From Acidobacteriota bacterium (GTDB taxonomy: Bacteria; Acidobacteriota; Blastocatellia; HR10): a stretch of 64,000 nt of DNA. Location: NCBI GenBank assembly GCA_030550025.1, contig JAUQQC010000002.1, forward strand, positions 68,356-132,355, in the 5' to 3' direction. This document shows, in pieces, positions 34,790-44,200 of this stretch. The translations under genes were made by a program, and so were the position numbers. The notes under the pieces were generated by a model. The model made no database searches. It saw nothing but the letters and a program-made list of their open reading frames with translations, and had not been told where the DNA came from. The first letter of the stretch is position 1. Each line of letters starts with the position of its first letter.

Positions 34790-34871
34790 CGTGAGCTCGG
34801 GGCGATTCGATCGCCGATCCGAGTCCCCACAGACAGAGGGAGGGCCCTCTGGTGGGTGAGGAGGAAGGGGT

Positions 34872-36608
34872 ATGAGATTCGCCACACTCGTAGAGTATTT
34901 CGAGCGCCTGGAAGGGACGACCAAACGGCTGGAGATGTTCGACATCTTGAGCGAGCTGTTTCGCGAAGTGGGGGCTGAGGAGATCGCGCCGGTCGTTTAT
35001 CTGCTGGAAGAGCAACTGGCGCCTCCCTTCCGGGGCATTGAGATCGGGATGGCCGAGAAGCTCGTGTTGCGGGCCATCGCGAAGGCCACCCGCGTTGACG
35101 AATCGCGTGTGCTGACGCTTTACAAGAAGCTGGGCGATCCGGGGCTGGTCGTCGAGCGGCTGAAAGAAGCGCCCGCGCGAGGGAAGCTCACCGTCGCCTC
35201 CGTCTACGCGCGCCTGATGGAGATCGCTGAGCAAAGCGGCGAGGGGAGCATCGAGCGGAAGGTGCACGGGCTCAGCGAGCTCCTGGCGGAAGTCGGGCCG
35301 AAAGAGGCGCGCTACATCGCGCGGTTCGTCATGGGGCGCTTGCGCTTGGGGATCGGCGATCCCACGATCCTGGATGCCCTCTCGAAAGCGGTGGCCGGCG
35401 ATCGAAGCTTGCGACCGGAGTTGGAGCGTGCCTACAACCTTTGTTCCGACCTCGGATTGGTCGCGCGCACGCTTCGCGAGCGTGGTCTGGAAGGGATCCG
35501 CGCCTTTCGCGTTCGAGTCGGACATCCGATTCGCATGGCCTTGGCCGAACGCTTGCCGACGGCCGAGGAGATCATCCGACGACTCGGACGCTGTGCCGTC
35601 GAAGTGAAGATTGATGGCTTCCGCTGTCAGGTGCACAAACAGGGGGATGCGGTCGAGATCTTCTCCCGAAATCTCGAACGCACGACGCCGATGTTTCCGG
35701 ACATCGTCGAGGGCGTGCGGCGGCAGGTCGCCGCGCGCGAGGCGATCTTCGAGGGTGAGGCCGTGGCTGTGAACGAAGAGACGGGTGAGATCTACCCCTT
35801 TCAGGTCACCGTGCAGCGCAAGCGCAAACATGGGGTCGAGGAGATGGCGCGCGAGTATCCGTTGGTCCTCTATGCCTTCGATCTGCTTTACTGTGACGGC
35901 ACGGATTACACGCCCGAGCCCTATGAGAAGCGACGGCAGACGTTAGAGCGGATGATTCGTCCGGGCGAACGGCTGAAGCTCGCCGAGATGATCGTCACCG
36001 AAGATCCCAAGGCCGTGGAACGGTTCTTTGCAGAGAGCATCGAGCGCGGGCTAGAGGGGATCGTCGCCAAACGACTCGATGCGCCCTATCAGGCCGGGGC
36101 GCGCGGCTTCCATTGGATCAAGCTCAAGCGCTCGTATAAGGGCGAGTTGAGCGATACGATTGATGTCGTCTTGGTCGGGTATTTCCATGGACGTGGATCA
36201 CGGGCGCGCTTTGGCATCGGGGCGTTGCTCGGCGCCGTGTACGATGAGGAGAGCGATACGTTCAAGACGATCGCGAAGATCGGGAGCGGCTTGAGCGAAG
36301 AGGAATGGGTGCGCCTTCGGGAGCTGCTCGATGGCTGTCGCATGGCGCATCGGCCTGCGCGCGTGGATTCGCTCATTGAGCCCGATGTCTGGGTCGAGCC
36401 GCGATATGTCGTGACGGTGCTGGCCGACGAGATCACGAAGTCGCCGGTGCATACCTGCGGCAAGCGCGATGACGAACCGGGCTATGCACTGCGCTTCCCG
36501 CGCGTCGTCGGCTGGATTCGGGAGGACAAGGGGCCGGAAGATGCGAACACCGTTCGGGAGATCCTGCAGATGTACGAAATGCAGAAGAAGGTGAAGCTCG
36601 CCGGATGA
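34872..36608 (+). CDS. ATP-dependent DNA ligase (archaeal-type)
   Basis: A protein of 578 residues. Residues 1-200 are the DNA-binding domain, opening MRFATLVEYFERLEGT as in archaeal replicative ligases. The adenylation domain has motif I EVKIDG with the AMP-accepting K246, then SRNLE, FEGEAV, and EGIVAKR. An OB-fold follows with the final KLKRSYKG region and a C-terminal helix. It seals nicks using ATP. Bacterial ATP-ligases for repair are usually shorter (LigC-like) or fused (LigD); this full archaeal layout is found sporadically in thermophilic and other bacteria and may have come by transfer. Ribosome site GAGGAAGGGG precedes ATG. Confidence 0.93.
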   Translation: MRFATLVEYFERLEGTTKRLEMFDILSELFREVGAEEIAPVVYLLEEQLAPPFRGIEIGMAEKLVLRAIAKATRVDESRVLTLYKKLGDPGLVVERLKEAPARGKLTVASVYARLMEIAEQSGEGSIERKVHGLSELLAEVGPKEARYIARFVMGRLRLGIGDPTILDALSKAVAGDRSLRPELERAYNLCSDLGLVARTLRERGLEGIRAFRVRVGHPIRMALAERLPTAEEIIRRLGRCAVEVKIDGFRCQVHKQGDAVEIFSRNLERTTPMFPDIVEGVRRQVAAREAIFEGEAVAVNEETGEIYPFQVTVQRKRKHGVEEMAREYPLVLYAFDLLYCDGTDYTPEPYEKRRQTLERMIRPGERLKLAEMIVTEDPKAVERFFAESIERGLEGIVAKRLDAPYQAGARGFHWIKLKRSYKGELSDTIDVVLVGYFHGRGSRARFGIGALLGAVYDEESDTFKTIAKIGSGLSEEEWVRLRELLDGCRMAHRPARVDSLIEPDVWVEPRYVVTVLADEITKSPVHTCGKRDDEPGYALRFPRVVGWIREDKGPEDANTVREILQMYEMQKKVKLAG

Positions 36609-36632
36609 GCGTCCGTGTGAGTTCGGAGGTGT

Positions 36633-38138
36633 GTGGCGGACTTCCCGTGGAGGGAACTTTGGCTTTGCGGTGAGTTGAGCACGAGCGTGTCGTCGCCCCT
36701 TCCACATCGCGAGTTGGGTCCCCGTCGTGGGTTCTCCTCGATTCTGGTGCGGTGGGGGATTGTCTTTTTGACGGGCGCGGGGGTCGCGCTGGCACCGATT
36801 CCCGAAGGGATCGCGCGCACGTCGTGGCATCTGCTGGCGATCTTCCTGGCGACGATCGTGGGCTTGATCGCGCGGCCGATGCCGGGAGGGGCTGTGGTGC
36901 TCTTGGGCGTGCTCGCACTTGCCGTGACGGGGACGATGCCCGTCGGCGAGGCGCTCGCCGGATATGGGGATCCGATCGTCTGGCTCGTGCTCGCCGCCTT
37001 CTTCTTCGCGCGCGGGATGATCAAGACAGGACTTGGGCGGCGCATCGCGTTCCTCTTCATTCGCGCCGTAGGGCGACATTCGCTCGGCCTCGGGTATGCG
37101 TTGGCCGCGACGGATCTGGTGCTGGCGACGATCATCCCGTCCAATGGCGCGCGCTGTGGGGGGATCATCTTTCCCATCGCGCGCAGCTTGGCCGAGGCGT
37201 ATGATTCGCGGCCCGGGGATTCCGCGCGTCGGCTGGGCGCTTTCCTCATGGTCCTCGTGTATCAGTGTGAAGTCATCGTGTGCGCGATGTTTCTGACCGG
37301 TCAGGCGTCGAATCCCTTGATCGCGAAATTCGCCGAGCAGGTGGCCGGCGTCTCGCTCACCTACGCGCGATGGGCGCTTGGCGCGCTCGTGCCGGGAGTG
37401 CTCTCGTTTCTCCTCATCCCCTTGCTCCTTTATCGGTTGTTCCCGCCGGAGCAGCAGCGCACGCCCGAAGCCGCGGCCTTGGCGGAAGCGGAATTGAAGC
37501 GCTTGGGGCCGATGTCGCGCCAGGAGAAGGCGATGCTCGCCGTCTTCTTGATCGTGGCAGCGTTGTGGATGACGATGAGCTGGCATGGGCTTCATTATGC
37601 CGTGATCGCGCTTTTGGGGATCGCGCTCTTGCTGCTAGGCGGCGTGTTGACGTGGGAAGATGTGACCTCCGAGCACAGCGCGTGGGATGTCTTTCTTTGG
37701 TACGGGGGGCTCGTGCGCATGGGCGGCGCGCTTGGCGAGACCGATCTCACGCGGCGCTTCGCCGAAGCGGCCGCGGCGGCGACGGCGGGATGGAGCTGGT
37801 GGGGGGCGTTGCTCCTTTTGGCGCTCGTCTATTTCTACGCGCACTATGGGTTTGCGAGTATCACGGCGCATGCGACGGCGATGTACATCCCCTTCCTCGT
37901 CGTTGTGCTCGCTGCGGGCGCTCCGGCTCCGCTGGCCGTACATGTGCTCGCATACCTCTCGAATTTGATGGCCGGACTCACGCATTATGGGACGACGCCC
38001 GCGCCCATCTATTTCGGTGCCGGATACGTCGCGCAGACGACATGGTGGCGGCTCGGACTGATCGCCTCATGGGTCAATCTGGCCATCTGGCTTGGGATCG
38101 GGCCCGCATGGTGGAAGATGCTTGGTTGGTGGTCGTAA
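36633..38138 (+). CDS. DASS/SLC13-type dicarboxylate or anion symporter
   Basis: A protein of 501 residues with about twelve hydrophobic helices. The two family half-repeats are visible, each with a conserved serine/threonine-rich hairpin tip: TIIPSNGARCGGI near 167-180 and LTHYGTTPAPIYFG near 447-460. These form the sodium and carboxylate sites in VcINDY-type transporters. The layout is closest to the 2-oxoglutarate/malate translocator branch, so a C4-dicarboxylate or related acid is the likely cargo. The start is GTG 36633 after GGAGG. The N-terminal 40 residues are polar and cytoplasmic. It is 24 bp after the ligase gene. Confidence 0.88.
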   Translation: MADFPWRELWLCGELSTSVSSPLPHRELGPRRGFSSILVRWGIVFLTGAGVALAPIPEGIARTSWHLLAIFLATIVGLIARPMPGGAVVLLGVLALAVTGTMPVGEALAGYGDPIVWLVLAAFFFARGMIKTGLGRRIAFLFIRAVGRHSLGLGYALAATDLVLATIIPSNGARCGGIIFPIARSLAEAYDSRPGDSARRLGAFLMVLVYQCEVIVCAMFLTGQASNPLIAKFAEQVAGVSLTYARWALGALVPGVLSFLLIPLLLYRLFPPEQQRTPEAAALAEAELKRLGPMSRQEKAMLAVFLIVAALWMTMSWHGLHYAVIALLGIALLLLGGVLTWEDVTSEHSAWDVFLWYGGLVRMGGALGETDLTRRFAEAAAAATAGWSWWGALLLLALVYFYAHYGFASITAHATAMYIPFLVVVLAAGAPAPLAVHVLAYLSNLMAGLTHYGTTPAPIYFGAGYVAQTTWWRLGLIASWVNLAIWLGIGPAWWKMLGWWS

Positions 38139-38232
38139 GCGGCGTGCGAGCAGGGGGCGGGCTACGCGCGCTCGGATGCGCCAAGAGAGGCGCCTCATCA
38201 GCGTGAGCCTCCGTGGAGAGCATTCCGGACCG

Positions 38233-38260
38233 TTGCTCGATGCGGTGAGGTTTCGATACT
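38233..38260 (+). promoter_or_regulatory. Possible promoter of the DUF457 gene
   Basis: TTGCTC (38233-38238), 16 bp, GATACT (38255-38260). The leader would be short and contains GGAGGAGGAG immediately before ATG 38280. Confidence 0.35.
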
Positions 38261-38279
38261 TTTTCAAGCGGAGGAGGAG

Positions 38280-39395
38280 ATGGACACGCTCACGCACGGC
38301 TTGATCACCCGGCTTTTCGCAAAGGCCCTTGTGCCCGAGCGACGCGATCTCGTCGTGCTCGCGACCCTCTGCAGCGTGCTGCCGGATGTGGACATCTTCT
38401 ACGGCGCAGGCGATCCGTTGGCCGGGCTGCAGAACCATCGGGGGTTCACACATTCGCTCTTGGGGGCGGCCCTTCTGGGATTCCCATTGGCCGCCCTCAC
38501 GTATTTTCGTCTCCCCCACGCGCTTCTTGAGCGCGTGCGAGAGCGTTCGCCACTTTCACGTGATGCGGAGAACCGCGTGATGCAGGATGGACCAGCAGGC
38601 CTCTCGGAACAGGCGGCCCATGGCTTCTGGGCCTTTTATCTGGCGAGCGTTCTTGGGATCGGTTCGCACATCTTCTTCGATCTGGTGACGTCCTATGGGA
38701 CGATGATCCTGCAGCCTTTTTCCGATCGGCGATTCAGTCTCGATCTCTGGTTCATCATTGATCCCTACGTGTGGCTGATCCTCAGCGTGCCGTGGCTGCT
38801 GCGGCGCGCGCTCGGACCGGAGGGGCTTCGAATTCGACGGGTGGGGTGGGAGTATCGCATCGGTGCGTTGCTCCTTGTGGGGTATATCGGGCTCGCCGCC
38901 GGCGTGCAAGTGATGGCGCTTCGGCAGCTGGAGGCGTGGGCGAGCGCGCATGGCGTTTCGGCCACGACGATCGGGGCGATCCCCGTCGCCTTTTCGCCGC
39001 TTCATCGCAAGGGCATCGTCATGACCTCCGATCGCGTCTACGACATTCCGGTCTACGTGCCGCGCGCTGCTCTTGGGCCAATCGCCACATATCCTTCGCC
39101 GTTTCGCACGGACGATCCGTTCATCGTGCGCGCATGGGAGACACCGTATGGGAAGCGTTATCGGTGGTTCGCACGCTTCCCGCTCGCTGTACGCCTCGAT
39201 GAGGGCGAGCGGCGGCGCGTCATCCTCTACGACTTGAGGTTCCAGGGACGATTGGAGGACCTGGACGCCGTCGGCCGAGCGATCGCGCACGTGTTCCTCA
39301 CGCGTTGGCCCCAATTGATGGAACAGAAGCGACAGGCTTTGGAGGTCATCTTCGACGCTCGCGGGCGCGTCGAGCGCGTCACCTTTTTGCACTGA
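38280..39395 (+). CDS. DUF457/YbcI-like membrane-bound metal-dependent hydrolase
   Basis: A protein of 371 residues. The N-terminal 160 residues show the family pattern of metal-binding histidines and aspartates near the membrane: MDTLTHGL, LPDVDIFYG, NHRGFTHSLLGA and GIGSHIFFDLVTSYGT. Four or five membrane helices follow through about residue 215, and a soluble C-terminal domain of about 150 residues completes it. The family is usually annotated as LexA-regulated or YdjM-like inner-membrane hydrolase, without a proven substrate. It precedes truD by nine bp. Confidence 0.85.
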   Translation: MDTLTHGLITRLFAKALVPERRDLVVLATLCSVLPDVDIFYGAGDPLAGLQNHRGFTHSLLGAALLGFPLAALTYFRLPHALLERVRERSPLSRDAENRVMQDGPAGLSEQAAHGFWAFYLASVLGIGSHIFFDLVTSYGTMILQPFSDRRFSLDLWFIIDPYVWLILSVPWLLRRALGPEGLRIRRVGWEYRIGALLLVGYIGLAAGVQVMALRQLEAWASAHGVSATTIGAIPVAFSPLHRKGIVMTSDRVYDIPVYVPRAALGPIATYPSPFRTDDPFIVRAWETPYGKRYRWFARFPLAVRLDEGERRRVILYDLRFQGRLEDLDAVGRAIAHVFLTRWPQLMEQKRQALEVIFDARGRVERVTFLH

Positions 39396-39404
39396 GCGAA
39401 ACCG

Positions 39405-40661
39405 ATGTCGGAGGAGCGCATACCTCTCTCGATCCCCGGGCATTCGGCGATTGAAGTGCGGGTTCGCCGAGGACGGCCGATCGCGTATAAGATCAAGGTC
39501 AAACCGGAGGATTTTCAAGTTACGGAGATCGCTGATCTCACGCCGTCCGAACGCGGACGGTATCGCCTCTATCGGTTGACCAAAGCCGGGTGGAACACGA
39601 CCGATCTCTTGCGGCGGCTCGCGCGGAGGTTCCGTCTCCCCTACGAGGCGTTCTCCTACGGGGGACGAAAAGATCGTCACGCCCTCACGACACAGTACAT
39701 CACGATTCGCGATGAGCGCGACCTCTCGCTCGCCGAGCCCGCGTTCTCGCTCCAAGCTTTGGGGTGGACGGATGAGCCGATGACGCCTGAGTTCATTCGG
39801 GGCAACGAGTTTCGAATCACGCTGCGGGCGATGCGAGCTGAAGAGGTCGTCCACCTAGAGCGCAATCTTCGCGCCGTGCGAGACCATGGCCTGCCGAACT
39901 ATTTCGACGAGCAACGCTTCGGCTCCTATGATCGAAAGCGCGGCTTCATCGCCGAGTGGCTCGTGAGGGATCAGTGGGAGGAAGCGCTGCGGATTTATCT
40001 CACGCTCTGCTATCCCATGGAGAAGCGAACGGCCAAGGAGCGCAAGCGCTATTTCCTCGAGCATTGGGGGCAGTGGGCGGCGTGTCTGGAGCGAGCGAAG
40101 ACGGTGACCGAACGCCGCATTTTTCACTTCTTATGGCGACGCGGGGGGGACTACGTGGGAGCCGTCAATCTCATCCCGCGCGAGGAGCTGGCCATGATCC
40201 TCTCGGCCTATCAATCCTTCCTCTGGAACGAGATGGTGCGAGAGATCGTGCGGACGTGGGCCTCGCTGGTCCTCGAAGTGCGCGGCGTCGTCACGCGATA
40301 TGCCTTTTACTTGACCCTCTCTCGTGATGCGCTCGATTACTTGCGGGGAGTGAAACTCCCCACGCCTGGACCGGGCGCGTCGCTCGCCGATCCGTATCTT
40401 GAGCACGTGTATCAAACGGTTTTGGAGCGCGCGGGGATCGGTTCAGATCGGGTCTTCGCGCTGAAGAAGCTGCGACGGGCTTATATCAAGGCCGTTCCGC
40501 GCGACGTGATCCTGTTCCCGGAGGAGCTGGAGTTGCTCGAGGTGGCGCCGGACGAGCTGTATCCGGGTTACGTGAAAGCAGTGTTGCGCTTCATCCTCCC
40601 GCGCGGCGCCTACGGCACGATGGTGCTCAAGCGCCTCACGCTGCGCCTCAAAGACGTGTAG
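39405..40661 (+). CDS. truD: tRNA pseudouridine(13) synthase TruD
   Basis: A protein of 418 residues. The catalytic aspartate is D90 in YGGRKDRHALTTQY. Other TruD motifs are FQVTEI near the N-terminus, the NYFDEQRFGS region and, after the inserted TRUD domain, the C-terminal RYAF/GYVKAVLR strands. It converts uridine 13 of tRNAs (and some mRNA sites) to pseudouridine. E. coli TruD has 349 residues, so this is a longer, more archaeal-like version. It follows the DUF457 gene closely and is convergent with the small basic gene. Confidence 0.94.
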   Translation: MSEERIPLSIPGHSAIEVRVRRGRPIAYKIKVKPEDFQVTEIADLTPSERGRYRLYRLTKAGWNTTDLLRRLARRFRLPYEAFSYGGRKDRHALTTQYITIRDERDLSLAEPAFSLQALGWTDEPMTPEFIRGNEFRITLRAMRAEEVVHLERNLRAVRDHGLPNYFDEQRFGSYDRKRGFIAEWLVRDQWEEALRIYLTLCYPMEKRTAKERKRYFLEHWGQWAACLERAKTVTERRIFHFLWRRGGDYVGAVNLIPREELAMILSAYQSFLWNEMVREIVRTWASLVLEVRGVVTRYAFYLTLSRDALDYLRGVKLPTPGPGASLADPYLEHVYQTVLERAGIGSDRVFALKKLRRAYIKAVPRDVILFPEELELLEVAPDELYPGYVKAVLRFILPRGAYGTMVLKRLTLRLKDV

Positions 40662-40738
40662 CCGACCGCTTCTGGCCCGACGACCCCTTGCAGTGTGCCC
40701 CCACCAATGACTCCATCGCCTTCAGCTCGATGCCCGCC

Positions 40739-40942
40739 TCACGCGGATAAGGAGGACACCCACTCGGGTGGCGTCGGCGTGCCCCGCAGCTTCTGCCAAA
40801 ATTCCTGAGCGATCTTCACGCGCTCTTCATGCGTGCGCCCTTGCTCGAGTGCCCGAAATAGCTCGTGCAAGAGCTGCTTGCGCCGCTTCAGCTTCCGATG
40901 TCGGCGTTGGCGCAGCTCCTGTGCGCGCGTTCCCGCTCCCAT
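40739..40942 (-). CDS. Small basic protein of unknown function
   Basis: A protein of 67 residues from ATG 40942, ten bases after AAAGGAGG. The N-terminal third is extremely basic (AQELRQRRHRKLKRRKQLL), followed by a helical middle and PTPPEWVSSL at the end. It looks like an RNA- or ribosome-binding peptide, but I do not recognise a family. Evidence that it is real includes the ribosome site, a TTGACA-N17-TATAAG promoter at the right distance, and location in its own slot between convergent genes. An upstream TTG codon (40987) would lie before the transcript start and is rejected. Confidence 0.6.
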   Translation of the reverse strand: MGAGTRAQELRQRRHRKLKRRKQLLHELFRALEQGRTHEERVKIAQEFWQKLRGTPTPPEWVSSLSA

Positions 40943-40989
40943 GGCACATCTGCCTCCTTTCCGGTTCGGGAAAGGTCTCGAACGCAAAT

Positions 40990-41018
40990 CTTATAGACGA
41001 TCTCCCCCACCTTGTCAA
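40990..41018 (-). promoter_or_regulatory. Near-consensus promoter of the small basic protein gene
   Basis: On the minus strand TTGACA (41013-41018) is perfect, the spacer is 17 bp and the -10 is TATAAG (40990-40995). The transcript would start near 40983, about 40 bases before the ATG. Confidence 0.8.
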
Positions 41019-41222
41019 AATCCGGAGCGCCCTCGCATCACTCTCTAATGGTCGGTCGTTGGATCGAACTGGGATCGCGCTCCTGCGTGATCGGGGACGC
41101 GCGCCACCTTTGTAGCCGCGCGATCGAAGTTCTTCAACGCGGTGGCGATCGTCCCATGGGCGAAAGCGGGCGAGCGGGCATGGCGGTCGGTTGATTCCGG
41201 TGAGCGTGGGCCGTCGCGCCTC
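41019..41222. other. 204 bp between the small-gene promoter and the MFS/SpeE fusion
   Basis: I see no gene, repeat or hairpin here. Short open frames are present on both strands but have no ribosome site or recognisable domain. Confidence 0.5.
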
Positions 41223-44200
41223 TCACCGAGCATTCAAAATTTCCCGTGCGAGGGGATTGTGCGGGTCCCGACGCAGGACGCGTCGAGCCCATGTGCGCGC
41301 CTCTCGTTTCTGACCGCTTCGCCAGAGGGCTTCCGCCAAACCAAGGTAGCTCTCCATATGAAGCGGATCTCGGTCCAGGGCCTTTTGGAATTGCTCGCGA
41401 GCTTCGCGGAGCTGCCCGGTGTTCAGGAGAAAGAGCCCGTAGTTGTAGTACGCGAGCGCTTGATCCGAATGCGCGCGCGTGATCTCCTCGAAGAGGGCGC
41501 GGGCCCGCGTGGTCTCTCCCATCTCGGCGTAGATCATCGCCAGAAGCGTGCGCGCTTTGAAGTGGTGGGGATTGGCTTCCACGCTTCGCCGCGCGAGCCT
41601 CAAGGCGTCGGCCAATTCTCCCCGCTGGAACCGCAGCGCGGCCAGATGGAAAAGCGCGAGGCCGTTTTCCGGGTCGGCCTGAAGCCATCGTCGGCACGTC
41701 TCTTCGAGCGCTGCAAATTCGCGGGCTCCGGCCAAGCAAGCCGTGTAGCGTTCCAAGAGGCGGGCATCGTCTGGCGTCGCCCGAGAAGACGTCGCGCGCC
41801 GTCTCGGAGATCGCGAGAAGATCCTCTCGACCTCCTCCCGAAGAAGGGCGAGACAATGATCATAGCGCTCCTCCTCTTCGTACCAGGCCGCGAGCGCAAG
41901 TCGCGCGTCGAGATTCCGCGCGTCGTCCTGCAGCAATCGCTCGTAGAGCGCCTTCGCTTCCGCTCGCTGCTCCCGCGTTCGGGCGACGCGCCGGAGCCCA
42001 TCCAGGGATTCGCGCGCGCGAGGGTTTCGTTCGAGAGCCCGCCGATATTCCTCGAAAGCCTCGGCGAAACTCTCGGCGCGCTCATACATCTGCCCTTTGT
42101 TTTGAACGCTCTCCCAGGTCGCGCGTTGCAAGACCGTTCGAATTGCCGGAGGCGGCGGCAACGCGCGGGGGAATTCGCGCAACGCCTGAAGGTTCGAGCG
42201 GCTCGTCTGCGCATGCATCGCGCGCGGGCTGGAGAACTCCAAGATGGGATGATCGTCCGTATGAAGTGGCGCCCCTTGAGCGAAGCGGTCGAGATCATCG
42301 TCGCGCATCACGTAGAGGCTGAGCACGGTGTAGAGGTCCATGATCCCGAGGCGCCGGAGGTCCTCCCGCACCGCAGCGCGATGGAAATTTCGCTCCAAGC
42401 GGGACAGATCGAGATCGAAAGCAGGATCCTTCGCGCCGATCAACAGCAGATCGTTCTCGTTGAGCGCCCAGAGGAATGCGCGTGGAAAGACCGCGTGAAA
42501 CGTTCGCAGCAGCGTCTTCAGGTCTTGTAAGGGCATGTTGTAGTTGTGGAACCATTGGCCGAAGAGTCCACCATCGGTCAACCGCGCTCGCACAAGCTGG
42601 AAGAATTCGCGGGTGAAGAGCGCGCTCATGCCCGCCATCCAAGGGTTCGAGGGTTCGGAGATGATGGCGTCATACGATTCCCCCGTGAAGAGCAGGAAGT
42701 TTCGTCCATCACCGAGGATCAGGCGCGCGCGCGGATCGTCGAGGACGCGATCGTTGACGTGCTCGAAGAACCGGGCCGCCTGCACGACTTCGGGCGAGAT
42801 CTCCACGATGTCCACGCGCTCAAGTGGATGCTTCAGGGCGGCGCCGGCCGTCACCCCGCTCCCCAAGCCGATGACGCACGCCCGTCGGGGACGATCGGCC
42901 AGAAGAAGCGGCAGGTGTGCGAGTAGCTTCTGCGTGAACATGTCGGCTCCGCCATCGCTTGCGTCCACTTTCCCGTCGAGCGAGAGTTGATGTTCCTCCC
43001 CCACGCGGCGGACAGCGACCGTGGCCAAGGCGCCTTCTTTGTAGAAGAGCAGGTCGCCGCGATGGGCGATGACGTCCGCATCCACATCGGCATAGTACGG
43101 CGCGTATTTATAGAGCCCGGCCGAGAGTCGTTCCACATCCCAACGTGGGAGGAACCCGAAGAGCAGGAAGAAGAGGCCGAAAAGGCTCGCCACAAGACCG
43201 AGGCGGATGCCGGCTCGGATCGAGAGTCGCAGCAGCAACCCCGCGCTGATTCCCACGTTGACGAGGATGCCAATCCAGAACGCGCGCTCGGTCCCCAGGT
43301 GAGGGATGAGGAGAAGTCCTGTCAGCAGAGAGCCCAAAACGGCTCCCGTGGTGTTCGCGGCCAAGGCTCGTCCCATGTCTCCGCCGATAGCGTGCTCCTC
43401 TCGAACGTAGAGCTTGACGATCGTGGGGAACGCGGCACCCGAGAGCATCGTGGGGACGAGCAAGAGGCCCGCGATCATCGCTCCTTGCCAAAGCTGAAGT
43501 CGGGCATGGTGTTCCGCATGGGTCTGCACGATCTCGCCCACCAGAAGCGGCAAGCGGTTGAAGATCGGCACGGTTGCCGCGACCGAGAGTCCCAGGAGGA
43601 TGTAGAGGCTCGCCAAAAGCCATGTGAGCTTCTCCTGTCCATTCGCGCGCTCTCCCCACCGATCGCTCCATGAGGCGAACAAACGGCTCCCCAGTGCGAG
43701 TCCCAGGATGAACATCGTCAACATCAGGCTGAACGCGTAGACGGTCGGCCCGAGCAGCAGGGCGAGGACGCGCGTGTAGGCGACCTCGTAAAGGAGTGCG
43801 GCGAATCCGGAGAAGAAGAAGATGGCCAGAAGAAACGAGGGATGAGCCGGCGATGTTCGCGGAGCGGCACCCCGTCGCTTCGTGCTGTCTGGGATACTGT
43901 CAGTGCGGCCTCCAGTCGAAAGGAGCGCTTCCCGGCGCTCGGCTGAGGTGGCGGCGCGGGCGCATCCGAAAGCGATCACGGCGACGAGGACGTTCAACGC
44001 CACGGCGAGCATTTGCGTTCGGCTGAGCCCCAGTGCAGGGATGAGGAGGAAGCCGCTGCTGAAACTACCTGCCGCCGCGCCGAACGTATTGATGGCATAA
44101 AGCCGGCCGATTTCGCCGCCCAGCTGTGCGAAACGTCCGCGGCCGAAGAACGCACCGAGCACGGGGAACGTTCCTCCCATAAGCATGGTCGGGGGAAGCA

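Noticed and set aside
36198-37595. Minus-strand open frame of 465 codons opposite ligase and transporter
   Set aside because: His/Arg-rich mirror frame crossing a real gene boundary.
40739-40987. TTG start at 40987 for the small basic protein
   Set aside because: That codon lies before the predicted transcript start near 40983; ATG 40942 has the ribosome site.
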